Assembly (NCBI GenBank): GCA_965200885.1
Contig: OZ241737.1
Location: 2,604,001 to 2,668,000, forward strand
Length of the DNA: 64,000 bases
Direction: 5' to 3'
Source of the DNA: MPNP01 sp026710155
Lineage (GTDB): Bacteria; Pseudomonadota; Alphaproteobacteria; Rhodobacterales; Rhodobacteraceae
Shown: positions 18,622 through 27,015 of the stretch, piece after piece
Layout of the letters: every line of letters begins with the position of its first letter
Position numbering within the stretch: position 1 is the first letter of the stretch
Made by a program: the position numbers and the translations under genes
The notes under the pieces: model-generated
Databases searched by the model: none
What the model was told of the DNA's origin: nothing
The model's input: only the letters and a program-made list of their open reading frames with translations

Positions 18622-19692
18622 TCAATAATTGACTGTGAAGACAGGTTTGAAACCCTCGGGTGCAAGTGAGGATGACATATCGACGCTGTCTAAATTATTG
18701 GAATCAATCACATAAAGCGCTGGTCCAGCATGTTTGACATAATCCTTGCCTTCCAAAATCCTGACTGTCTGGTCAATGGCAATTCGACCCTGTATCACGG
18801 CCGAATCCGTTGGGGCAGCCAATACTTGCCCTCTTACAATTCCACGGTGTACCTCAGGTGTGAAATAATATGCCACCAGGTTGATCTGATCAGTCAGATT
18901 TCTGGCCCTTAATATTCCGATTGAAGCTGCAATTGTCGGTGAGGTGCCGGCAATGTAGGAAATATCAGGATAAGCCTGCAAGGTATCTTCCACCAACTTG
19001 GCCTGGATTTCCTTGCCGGTGTCACCATATTTTGTTTCAACAACTTCAATGTCAGAACCCGCTACAGCTTCCTGGAATCCGAGATTTCCAGCTTCAACCC
19101 AGCCGGCACCCGGAGGACCGGGGAACCATGCAACCTGTACCTTGCCTGAACCTGCTGGATGGAGTTTGGCCAGATATTCACCAGCCTTGTATCCCATCTC
19201 ACCAAATGACACCAATGATTTGGCAGACAATTCAGGCGATGAAATACCATTGATCACATCAATGACCGGAATTCCCTGTGAACGAATTTCACTCACGAGA
19301 TTATTCAAGCCATCAAATGAAATTGCCCCAATCACAACAGCATCGGCTCCTCTTGCCACACAATCTTCTATCTGGGATATTTGTGTGTTCAACTCAGTAT
19401 AGCCACCAGCTTCCACAAGTTGCATCTTGACACCCAAGCGTTCTGATTCCGCAACTACCCCATAGTCAACCGCAAGCCAATATGCATCTTTCATATGTGG
19501 AAAGGAAACACAAATGTCCCATTGCTGATCGGCCTTCTCCAATGGTACATAATCAACCACGGTTCTGGGGCTGCCCATATCAAATGGTGGATCCCACACC
19601 TCTACCGAATAGGGAAACCAATCATCGGCCGAAACTGCCATAGCAAACAAAAGTCCTGCCAATGCAGAGACCCCAAAAACAATTCTCTTCAT
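18622..19692 (-). CDS. Periplasmic substrate-binding protein, TorT-like
   Basis: 356 residues with a clear Sec signal peptide (MKRIVFGVSALAGLLFAMAVSADD). The mature part resembles periplasmic protein TorT and ribose-type binding proteins: WFPYSVEVWDPPFD, followed by WDICVSFPHMKDAYWLAVDYG. TorT itself binds trimethylamine-N-oxide for the TorS sensor, but homologues are also used as ABC binding proteins. Here the following ATPase and permease genes and the absence of a sensor kinase point to import. It is the first gene of the nine-gene cluster and is divergent from a LysR regulator. Ligand unknown. Confidence 0.87.
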   Translation of the reverse strand: MKRIVFGVSALAGLLFAMAVSADDWFPYSVEVWDPPFDMGSPRTVVDYVPLEKADQQWDICVSFPHMKDAYWLAVDYGVVAESERLGVKMQLVEAGGYTELNTQISQIEDCVARGADAVVIGAISFDGLNNLVSEIRSQGIPVIDVINGISSPELSAKSLVSFGEMGYKAGEYLAKLHPAGSGKVQVAWFPGPPGAGWVEAGNLGFQEAVAGSDIEVVETKYGDTGKEIQAKLVEDTLQAYPDISYIAGTSPTIAASIGILRARNLTDQINLVAYYFTPEVHRGIVRGQVLAAPTDSAVIQGRIAIDQTVRILEGKDYVKHAGPALYVIDSNNLDSVDMSSSLAPEGFKPVFTVNY

Positions 19693-19758
19693 CTCACACC
19701 TACCTTTTCATGTTATCAAGACTAATCAATTCTCTTGCATCAAAACAGAATGAGGGAA

Positions 19759-19786
19759 TTGACATGTAACAAGATATAAGTATAAA
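19759..19786 (+). promoter_or_regulatory. Sigma-70-type promoter for the LysR gene
   Basis: TTGACA (19759-19764), a 16-bp spacer and TATAAA (19781-19786), about 45 bp before the LysR start codon. This is close to consensus. It lies in the 141-bp divergent region between the LysR gene and the TorT-like gene, so LysR protein bound here could control both directions. Confidence 0.6.
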
Positions 19787-19833
19787 TATTTTTGTAAAAT
19801 GATATTTTTTGTTATTTAAATTCAATTTTTTTG

Positions 19834-20760
19834 ATGGCTATTACATTTCGACAAATACGTTATTTCATTGCAGCCACCAAGGCCGGAAAGTTGTCCCTAG
19901 CAGCAGCCAATCTCAATGTTACACAATCAACCGTGAGTACAGCAATCAACAATCTGGAGGATGATTTGGGCGCACCTCTCTTTTACAGAAAGGCAGGTGG
20001 TATCACGTTGACCTATGAAGGACACCAGTTTTTGCGGCATGCCCAAAACATCATGTTTGCTGTTTCAGAAGCTTCACGGGGTCTCAAACGATCTGGTGAT
20101 ACACTCAAGGGAGAGGTGACCATCGGTGTAACCTATACTGTTGCTGGTTACTTTCTGCCAGATTTGCTGATGCGGTTCAACCGCACCTTTCCACAGGTAA
20201 AAGTAAATCTGATAGAAAAGCAAAGAACGGAAATTGAGCAGGGGATAATCGACAATCAATATGAGCTTGGTGTATTGCTTGTTTCAAACCTTGAAAATAC
20301 AGATCTTCTCTCTTCCAGAACCCTTACCCGTTCAAGAAGGCGGCTTTGGTTAAATACAAATCATCCCCTGAGAAATTCCCGCATAATTTCCCTGAAGGAC
20401 CTATCCGTGGAACCTTACGTTATGCTCACGGTGGATGAAGCCAACCAAACAGCCATGAAATATTGGGAAAAAACACCCTACAGGCCCAATGTCGTGTTCA
20501 AAACCTCTTCGGTTGAGGCCGTTCGTAGCCTTGTGGCGATAGGCATGGGCATTACTATACTGTCAGACATGGTATACCGCCCATGGTCTATTGAAGGTCA
20601 GTTTGTAGAGGTTAAAGAAGTATCTGGCCATATACCATCCATGGATACAGGTTTGGTTTGGAAGAAAGACAAAAAACTAAGTCAGTCTGCGATAACTTTC
20701 GTTGATTATCTTTGCCAAGCTTTTGCAGACAGGAGGAATATCACTGATTCCTTATCTTGA
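19834..20760 (+). CDS. LysR family transcriptional regulator
   Basis: 308 residues. The N-terminal winged helix-turn-helix (FRQIRYFIAATKAGKLSLAA... STVSTAINNLEDDLG) is typical, followed by the periplasmic-binding-like effector domain. I use the ATG at 19834, three bases after an in-frame TTG. LysR regulators usually control the divergent neighbour, here the TorT-like/ABC/pxp cluster, and respond to a pathway metabolite. That link is inferred from position only. Confidence 0.9.
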   Translation: MAITFRQIRYFIAATKAGKLSLAAANLNVTQSTVSTAINNLEDDLGAPLFYRKAGGITLTYEGHQFLRHAQNIMFAVSEASRGLKRSGDTLKGEVTIGVTYTVAGYFLPDLLMRFNRTFPQVKVNLIEKQRTEIEQGIIDNQYELGVLLVSNLENTDLLSSRTLTRSRRRLWLNTNHPLRNSRIISLKDLSVEPYVMLTVDEANQTAMKYWEKTPYRPNVVFKTSSVEAVRSLVAIGMGITILSDMVYRPWSIEGQFVEVKEVSGHIPSMDTGLVWKKDKKLSQSAITFVDYLCQAFADRRNITDSLS

Positions 20761-20951
20761 AGGCGAATTGAGAAAAATGGCAACATTACAAAACAGCATT
20801 GGAAAAATTCCTTCCACCAGTTTTTCCAATTGGTATCATACATTATTAACTTGGGATCATTCCCATTGTGAAATCAAACAATTCTTACTTTCTTGTAATA
20901 CAATTGAATTCTGCTGGTGAATCTGATTTAATAATACTCATGGAGGACATC

Positions 20952-21698
20952 ATGACCGATCGCGTTGCACTGATAACTGGAGCTGGAACAGGTATTGGCA
21001 GATCAGCTGCAATATCGCTCGCCAATATCGGTCATAAATTGGTTTTGGTTGGCAGACGTCCTGAGCCATTGCATGAAACCGCATCCTTTTGCAAGAACAC
21101 AGAATTCCTTTGCATTCCCACCGATGTGGGAGACCCGAAACAGGTGGCAAAGCTGTTTGAGCAATTGATGAAGCATTTTGGCAGGTTGGACCTGTTGTTC
21201 AACAATGCCGGAATTGGAACACCACCGGTCGGTATAGATGAATTGGATTTTGATGATTGGGAGAATTGCGTGAAGGTCAATTTGACGGGTTCATTTCTTT
21301 GTTCCAAACACGCTTTCGGAATAATGAAGTCACAACAACCCATGGGAGGAAGAATCATCAACAATGGGTCCGTTTCCGCCCATTCCCCTCGCCCCAAGAC
21401 AGTAGCCTATACAGCGACCAAGCATGCAATAACTGGTTTGACAAAAAGCCTGTCTCTGGATGGTCGTGAATTTGATATCTGTTGTTCCCAAATAGATATA
21501 GGGAATGCCGATACGGACATGGCAGCCAAATTCAAGGTTGGTGTTCCTCAAGCATCGGGCTTAATAAGCACGGAACCGGTATTTGATGTCGAACACTGTG
21601 GAGATGCAATTGCCTTCATTGCACAATTCCCCCTGCATACCAACATCCTGTTTTTGACCATCATGGCCACCAAAATGCCCTTTGTCGGCAGGGGGTAA
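20952..21698 (+). CDS. SDR family oxidoreductase
   Basis: 248 residues. A classical short-chain dehydrogenase with the cofactor motif TGAGTGIGRSAA, NNAGIG, a catalytic Ser in NNGSVSAHS and the YTATKHAITGLTKS active-site Tyr-Lys pair. The ATG at 20952 is chosen because GGAGG lies five bases upstream. It follows the LysR gene by 191 bp in the same direction and is convergent with the DUF815 ATPase gene. Substrate unknown. Confidence 0.9.
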   Translation: MTDRVALITGAGTGIGRSAAISLANIGHKLVLVGRRPEPLHETASFCKNTEFLCIPTDVGDPKQVAKLFEQLMKHFGRLDLLFNNAGIGTPPVGIDELDFDDWENCVKVNLTGSFLCSKHAFGIMKSQQPMGGRIINNGSVSAHSPRPKTVAYTATKHAITGLTKSLSLDGREFDICCSQIDIGNADTDMAAKFKVGVPQASGLISTEPVFDVEHCGDAIAFIAQFPLHTNILFLTIMATKMPFVGRG

Positions 21699-21723
21699 GA
21701 TGGAAATTCGATGCTTGGTGAAT

Positions 21724-22581
21724 TCATGCTCCAATATTTCGATGAAGCTTGCCAGCCAAATAGAGAATGTATTGCCAGGCCACCCGTCCTGACCTTGCTC
21801 CCCGGGTCTGTTGCCACTCGATTGCATCCGAAGTAAGCATTTGCTCAGTTGCATCCAGTCCATAATGAAGACAATATTTTCTGATTATTTCCAGATAAAG
21901 GTCCTGGCTACAGGGATGAAAGCCCAACCATAACCCGAAACGGTCGGAAAGGGATACTTTCTCATCTACCGATTCAGAGGGATTTATGGCCGTTGATCTT
22001 TCATTCTCAATCATGTCTCTGGGCATCAAATGCCGTCGGTTGGAAGTCACATAGAAAATTACATTTGTCGGTCTACCCTCCACTCCCCCATCAAGTGCAG
22101 CCTTCAAAGTCTTGTAATTGTTTTCTTCCATCGAAAAGGAAAGATCATCACAAAAAAGGATAAATCTTTCCTTAGCCACACGCAATATATCCAGCAGGCG
22201 ATCAAGTGATGACAGATCCTCACGATGAATTTCAATAATCTTCAAATTACTGTCGGTGCAAGAAATCTTCCGATGAACGGCCTTGATCAAAGAAGACTTG
22301 CCCATTCCACGAGCACCCCACAACAGTGCATTGTTTGCTGAATACCCTCGGGCAAAGTTCAAGGTGTTTTGATATAGGGTTTCCTTGGTTCGGTCTATAC
22401 CCAACAATAGATCCAGCCCAACCCTGTTCACCTTTTCAACCGAATGCAAGGTATCTGGCTTCAACCGCCAGACAAAGGCATCTGCTGAAGTGAAATCGGT
22501 CAAATGAATTGGCTCTGGGGATAACCTTTCAATTGCCGCTGCAATCCTGGTAACTTGTTTCAGCAATTCTTTATCTGTCAT
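21724..22581 (-). CDS. DUF815 family AAA ATPase
   Basis: 285 residues of the DUF815 family. Walker A is GARGMGKSSL; Walker B-like FILFCDDLSF and the arginine-rich VIFYVTSNRRHLMPRDM segment follow. There is no signal peptide. The family is common in proteobacteria and its precise role is unknown; the fold resembles DnaA/IstB-type AAA+ proteins. It sits just upstream of nothing obvious on its strand: tatC ends 53 bp before its start, in the same direction. Confidence 0.88.
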   Translation of the reverse strand: MTDKELLKQVTRIAAAIERLSPEPIHLTDFTSADAFVWRLKPDTLHSVEKVNRVGLDLLLGIDRTKETLYQNTLNFARGYSANNALLWGARGMGKSSLIKAVHRKISCTDSNLKIIEIHREDLSSLDRLLDILRVAKERFILFCDDLSFSMEENNYKTLKAALDGGVEGRPTNVIFYVTSNRRHLMPRDMIENERSTAINPSESVDEKVSLSDRFGLWLGFHPCSQDLYLEIIRKYCLHYGLDATEQMLTSDAIEWQQTRGARSGRVAWQYILYLAGKLHRNIGA

Positions 22582-22634
22582 AGGTTCGGATCATTCCGTA
22601 GAAATTTTGGGTGACGTTGAAGCAAAAAACGTCT

Positions 22635-23573
22635 TTATGTACTTTCCTCATCCTCGTCGAAAAGTATTCCATCCCTGGCATAGGATTCCTCCCTCTTCCT
22701 TTCAACTCTTTTTACCAACCAAATGGAAATTTCATACAGGCCATATACAGCTGCAAACAAAATTACCTGGGTTATGACATCCGGTGGAGTTACTACGGCC
22801 GCCAGAACCAATATGCACACGACGGCATATTTACGGAAACCGGCCAATCCCTTGCCGGTAACCAGACCGGCCTTGCCCATCAAGGTCAGTAATACTGGAA
22901 GTTGGAAACAAACCCCAAAGGCAAGAATGAATTTAATCGTTAGCGAAAGATATTCGGCAACCGAACCTTGGAAAGTAACCCCAACATCGGCGATAATTTC
23001 CCTGCCATCGGCAAGAATGTCAACTTCAGTGTCATTCTTTGTTGACAGTTCCTGATCTGCTTCGGTTTCCAAGTCCTCTGAAACAACGATCTCCGCGGGT
23101 GCGGGTAGAGTCAGAGTACTCTCTTGCTGGAAACTGAGAAAGAAATTGAATGCCAGGGGTATAACGATGAAGAAAGCAAATGATGCCCCCAGGAAAAACA
23201 TGAAAGGTGAGGCAATCATGAATGGCAGGAAAGCGCTTTTTTCATTTTTATAAAGCCCCGGTGCAACAAACCTCCACAATTGAAATCCGAGAAATGGAAA
23301 ACTCAAGATAAACCCACCCATGAAGGAAATCCTGACAGCAACAAAAAAACCCTCCTGCAATTTGATGAGTATCAGGTTGCACTCCTGTCCCCTGGTCAGG
23401 AGCGCATTGCAAATCGGATCGGTCAGGAATGTAAAGATTGGTTCCCAGAAAGCAAAACAGACCACCATACAAACCACAAAGGCCAGTACACAGTGGATCA
23501 GCCTTTTCCTAAGTTCTGTCAGATGTTCAATTAGCGGGGCTTTGGTGCTTTCAATGTCTTCCTTGTCAGGCAT
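22635..23573 (-). CDS. tatC: Twin-arginine translocase subunit TatC
   Basis: 312 residues, longer than the usual 240-270. Six membrane helices and the N-terminal signature IEHLTELRKRLIHC are present. The extra length is an acidic insert of about 45 residues in the second periplasmic loop, between FFLSFQQESTLTL and VTFQGSVAEYLSL, plus a charged C-terminal tail. TatC recognises the twin-arginine signal and forms the receptor with TatB in the inner membrane. It is preceded by tatB at 9 bp. Confidence 0.96.
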   Translation of the reverse strand: MPDKEDIESTKAPLIEHLTELRKRLIHCVLAFVVCMVVCFAFWEPIFTFLTDPICNALLTRGQECNLILIKLQEGFFVAVRISFMGGFILSFPFLGFQLWRFVAPGLYKNEKSAFLPFMIASPFMFFLGASFAFFIVIPLAFNFFLSFQQESTLTLPAPAEIVVSEDLETEADQELSTKNDTEVDILADGREIIADVGVTFQGSVAEYLSLTIKFILAFGVCFQLPVLLTLMGKAGLVTGKGLAGFRKYAVVCILVLAAVVTPPDVITQVILFAAVYGLYEISIWLVKRVERKREESYARDGILFDEDEEST

Positions 23574-23582
23574 GACTCAATC

Positions 23583-24107
23583 TCAACGCACCGAGACATT
23601 TTTATTTGTTTCACCCCCATTTGGGTCAGAGATTATCTCTGTACCGGCATTTTCATCAACTGAAGCAGTTGGCTCCTTGTCTTTCGCGAGCATTTGATTA
23701 TTCTTCGAACTCACTGCATCATCACCGTTGCTTGTCTCCTTGGTGGTACTGGAAGCAACTTTCTTTTCAGAAGAATTCTTTTTCTTCGGGGGTTCTTTGA
23801 GGTCCGTAGACATGATCTTATTATCTGGAAGGTTCAAACCATCTTTCATCCTGTCGGCAATTTCATTGAACTTGTCCATTCCCAACTGTTTTGGTGAAGT
23901 GACTGCCTTTATGCCCGTGGAAAGATCCTTGACTCCTGTTTCACTGGCTGCACTGTCCATGGCTCTTTGGAATTCACGGGCCATTCCCCTCATCCGGCCC
24001 ATCACCTGCCCCACGGATTTGAACATTCCGGGCAGGTCCTTGGGGCCTACTACAATCAAGGCCACAACCCCAACAATTAGGAGTTCGCCCCATCCAAGGT
24101 CAAACAC
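23583..24107 (-). CDS. tatB: Sec-independent protein translocase TatB
   Basis: 174 residues. The N-terminus MFDLGWGELLIVGVVALIVVGPKDLP is the TatB signature: a short helix and a hinge (VVGPKDLP), then an amphipathic helix and a long polar, probably disordered tail rich in Lys, Ser and Glu. It binds TatC and hands folded proteins to TatA. It lies between tatA (24 bp upstream) and tatC. Confidence 0.95.
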   Translation of the reverse strand: MFDLGWGELLIVGVVALIVVGPKDLPGMFKSVGQVMGRMRGMAREFQRAMDSAASETGVKDLSTGIKAVTSPKQLGMDKFNEIADRMKDGLNLPDNKIMSTDLKEPPKKKNSSEKKVASSTTKETSNGDDAVSSKNNQMLAKDKEPTASVDENAGTEIISDPNGGETNKNVSVR

Positions 24108-24131
24108 GACAGCCCTTACAAAATTGTCTGA

Positions 24132-24311
24132 TTATTTTTCCTGTTCACTTTCAGATGTAATTTCTTCCTGACCTTCTTTCAGCCCTTTTTTAAAGGAAGA
24201 AAACCCCTTGCCAACTTCTCCCATGAGCCCGGCAATCTTGCCGCGTCCAAACAGAACCAATACAACTATTGTTATCAGCAACAGTCCAGGAATTCCAATA
24301 TTGTTCAACAT
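24132..24311 (-). CDS. tatA: Sec-independent protein translocase TatA
   Basis: 59 residues, read directly from the DNA. It begins MLNNIGIPGLLLITIVVLV and continues LFGRGKIAGLMGEVGKGFSS, the TatA pattern of one membrane helix, an FGRGKI hinge and an amphipathic helix, with a short charged tail. It polymerises to form the translocation pore for folded Tat substrates. It is the first gene of the tatABC operon. Confidence 0.95.
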   Translation of the reverse strand: MLNNIGIPGLLLITIVVLVLFGRGKIAGLMGEVGKGFSSFKKGLKEGQEEITSESEQEK

Positions 24312-24465
24312 TTAAATACTCCAGTTACAATTTGGGCTTCAACCCACCCATATCAGATATAAACCATTACCTGCTTCTATTCAAGAAATTCAAGCGATTG
24401 AATATATCTCCTTTGGCCTTTTCTTTGACAATTATCCAATTGGAAACTCATGTGGTCCTATTCCA

Positions 24466-25686
24466 TTACAATTTTTTATAGCCTACCTGTATTACATCTA
24501 TTGAGTTTGCCCTGAAACTGGCGGCACTTGCAGCGAGATAATAATTCCACATTCGTTTAAATCGTTTATCAAAACCCAACTGGGAAATCTCATTCCAACG
24601 TTTATTGAACTGGCTTCTCCACAACCGTAATGTTTTAGAGTAACACCCCCCAAAACTATGCAAACATACTGGCTTCAGATTGGCTGACTGTCCTTGTTGC
24701 ACCATGACATTTTTACTTGGAAGCATTCCTCCAGGAAAAATATGCTTTTGCATGAAATCAACACCTTGCCTGTAATTCGGGAACAAGCTATCGGAAATCG
24801 TGATGGCTTGTATGGCGGCAACACCGCCGGGGCGAAGTCGATCATAAAGCGTTTTGAAGTACACCGGCCAATACTTCTCCCCCACCGCTTCTATCATTTC
24901 AATAGAAGCAATGCCATCATAGGTTCCCTGTTCGTCCCTGTAATCTCGTAAATGAATGGATACCCGCTCTGCCAAACCCGCTTCAAAGACACGTTTCCTG
25001 GCATGCTCTTGTTGTTCTTTCGAAATTGTTAGTCCGGTGACCTTTATTCCTCTTTCCTTGGCTGCGAACTCTGCAAATCCACCCCATCCACACCCAATTT
25101 CTAATACCTGATCGTCTTGTTTCAACTCAAACCGGTCGCAAATAGCAGCGTACTTGTTGATTTGTGCTTGAGAAAGTGTTTCCTTCTCATGCTTGAACAA
25201 AGCAGAGGAATAGGTGAGAGTGTCGTCAAGCCACAAGCGATAAAACTCATTTCCAAGATCATAATGGTATGCAATATTTCGGCTAGAACCCTTTCGACTG
25301 TTCGCATTGAGCAAATGCGCAAACTTTTGCCTTATTCGAAACAATCCACTACCAGGGAAACCATTTACCAAGATATGATTATTCAATAAAATCACATCCA
25401 ATAAGTTCTCCAGATTGGGTGTAGACCACCATCCATCCATATACATTTCACCAAAACCAACATTCCCATCACGGAGCAATCGGCTGAAAAATTTCGGGTT
25501 GTGAACACGGATTTCTCCTATGAAACCAGAATTGCAGCCTCCGACTTCAATTCTATTCCCATCATGCAGTTCTGCCTGAATCGTTCCATATTCCATTTTA
25601 CTCAGAATGGATTGGATCAAGCGCAGCTTGTGATTTGTTGCAACCTGGTTCAGTGTTACCATTCTTTTTTTGATCGGTGTGGTCAT
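24466..25686 (-). CDS. cfa: Cyclopropane-fatty-acyl-phospholipid synthase family methyltransferase
   Basis: 406 residues. SAM-binding motif VLEIGCGWGGFAEFAA, followed by GLTISKEQQEHA and the FMQKHIFPGGMLPS segment, are diagnostic of CFA synthases and related fatty-acid methyltransferases. The enzyme methylates unsaturated acyl chains of membrane phospholipids. Its start overlaps the SDR stop (ATGA). It is last in a six-gene operon with an FAD oxidoreductase and DUF1365; similar sets in other alphaproteobacteria are tied to singlet-oxygen response and unusual fatty acids, so a plain cyclopropane product is not certain. Confidence 0.9.
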   Translation of the reverse strand: MTTPIKKRMVTLNQVATNHKLRLIQSILSKMEYGTIQAELHDGNRIEVGGCNSGFIGEIRVHNPKFFSRLLRDGNVGFGEMYMDGWWSTPNLENLLDVILLNNHILVNGFPGSGLFRIRQKFAHLLNANSRKGSSRNIAYHYDLGNEFYRLWLDDTLTYSSALFKHEKETLSQAQINKYAAICDRFELKQDDQVLEIGCGWGGFAEFAAKERGIKVTGLTISKEQQEHARKRVFEAGLAERVSIHLRDYRDEQGTYDGIASIEMIEAVGEKYWPVYFKTLYDRLRPGGVAAIQAITISDSLFPNYRQGVDFMQKHIFPGGMLPSKNVMVQQGQSANLKPVCLHSFGGCYSKTLRLWRSQFNKRWNEISQLGFDKRFKRMWNYYLAASAASFRANSIDVIQVGYKKL

Positions 25687-26462
25687 GAATTTGTACCTGA
25701 TTTGTTGCCCATTACGGAAATTAAGGTGAAGTAAAGTGGTCTTGGCAAAAGGGCCAGGAATTTGAGTGCGAATACCATAATCAACGGAAAAGCTATTTCG
25801 AAGCGTTTGGACTTCATACCCTTGACTATGCGTTGGGCCGCTGATTTGGTATCCATGATAAAAGGCATCTTGAAATTGTTCTTATCCGTCAATCGTGATT
25901 CTACAAATCCCGGATTGCAAATTTGAACTCGTACACCGGAACCCATGAGATCACATTTTAGGTTTTCAGCCATGTGCATGAGAGCAGCTTTGGTTGCACC
26001 GTATCCCCAGGCATTTGGAAGACCCCGATACCCTGAAATGGAACCGATCAAGAGTATGTATCCACTTTTTCGTTGAACAAACCTTGGAACGGTTTCTGCA
26101 AGAACCCGAAACGCTCCGCAGCAATTGATTGCCACCATCTCCTCCAATGCAGACAGATGTGGTTTATGGGCTGCCATTGGTTCATACGCACCGGCACAAT
26201 ATATCATACCGTCCAATTCTCCAGCATCTTCGAAAGCACCTTTTGCCATATCCATTTTTTTGACATCATAAACAACCAAACCGTGGCTCCCCATTTCAGT
26301 TTCCACAGGTTCCATCTCTTGAATGAGAGATTGCAGGGCATCTTTGTTTCTAGCGGAAACAACGACTGCGACACCTTCTCTGGCAAGAAGCAGGGCAAGT
26401 TCACGACCAATGCCGGTGCTTGCACCAATCAACCACAAACGTTTTCCCTGCAGATTATTCAT
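25683..26462 (-). CDS. SDR family NAD(P)-dependent oxidoreductase
   Basis: 259 residues from the ATG at 26462. The cofactor loop is GASTGIGRELA, the catalytic set is ILLIGSISGYRG and WGYGATKAALMHMAE (Tyr-x-x-x-Lys), and the C-terminal part ends in a hydrophobic segment. The longer upstream frame would overlap the DUF3833 coding region, so I favour the ATG that follows it by 19 bp and has AAGG upstream. It overlaps cfa by 4 bp and probably acts on a lipid or fatty-acyl intermediate. Confidence 0.88.
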   Translation of the reverse strand: MNNLQGKRLWLIGASTGIGRELALLLAREGVAVVVSARNKDALQSLIQEMEPVETEMGSHGLVVYDVKKMDMAKGAFEDAGELDGMIYCAGAYEPMAAHKPHLSALEEMVAINCCGAFRVLAETVPRFVQRKSGYILLIGSISGYRGLPNAWGYGATKAALMHMAENLKCDLMGSGVRVQICNPGFVESRLTDKNNFKMPFIMDTKSAAQRIVKGMKSKRFEIAFPLIMVFALKFLALLPRPLYFTLISVMGNKSGTNS

Positions 26463-26481
26463 GAAAGCAGACCTTGTGAAT

Positions 26482-27015
26482 TCAACCGGAGCCTTGGGGA
26501 TTTTTTTGAAAGGAAGCGATGATCTCGCCAACCTTTAAACCAAATTTAGTCATTCGTGCACGGTTAATTAGGATACCATCTTCCATCAAGAAGAACCAAT
26601 CTTCCATGCTGACAATGATTTGACCTTTGCCTCTTGGGATTATTATTTTATACCGCATCAGGGATGAGTTTCCGCACTGGAGACCATGTGCCTGATCCAC
26701 CACATCATGGGCTGTTGCGGTGAAGGAGCCAGCGGAACCAAAGTTCATGTTCCAGCAACGATCGCCCTTTTCTCCATCATGGTAGCAAAATTCTTCTTCA
26801 ATTTTCCCGACATTGCCAGACCAGGAACCATTCATGGTGATGGTAAACCGTCGAACCTGCTTGGCACCAAAACCAAAAAATGCACCAGAACCGCTTATGG
26901 GACCATTCAAAAACTCCCGTAGATCCAAGGAAGGTTTTTCGTCCACATAGTCTTTAACAGATTGTGTTCCAATGTCATAAAGAAGATTGGTTCCTGGGAA
27001 GTGTCTTAGTTTCAC
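26482..27015 (-). CDS. DUF3833 family protein
   Basis: 177 residues. Recognised from LDLREFLNGPISGSGAFFGFGAKQVRRF near the N-terminus and the downstream MEDWFFLMEDGILINRARMTKFG. DUF3833 proteins are small beta-rich proteins often annotated as lipoproteins; this copy has no clear signal peptide in the sequence as read. The start overlaps the MFS stop by 4 bp (ATGA). Function unknown, but it consistently accompanies the Cfa/DUF1365/FAD gene set, so a role in the same lipid pathway is likely. Confidence 0.82.
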   Translation of the reverse strand: MKLRHFPGTNLLYDIGTQSVKDYVDEKPSLDLREFLNGPISGSGAFFGFGAKQVRRFTITMNGSWSGNVGKIEEEFCYHDGEKGDRCWNMNFGSAGSFTATAHDVVDQAHGLQCGNSSLMRYKIIIPRGKGQIIVSMEDWFFLMEDGILINRARMTKFGLKVGEIIASFQKNPQGSG

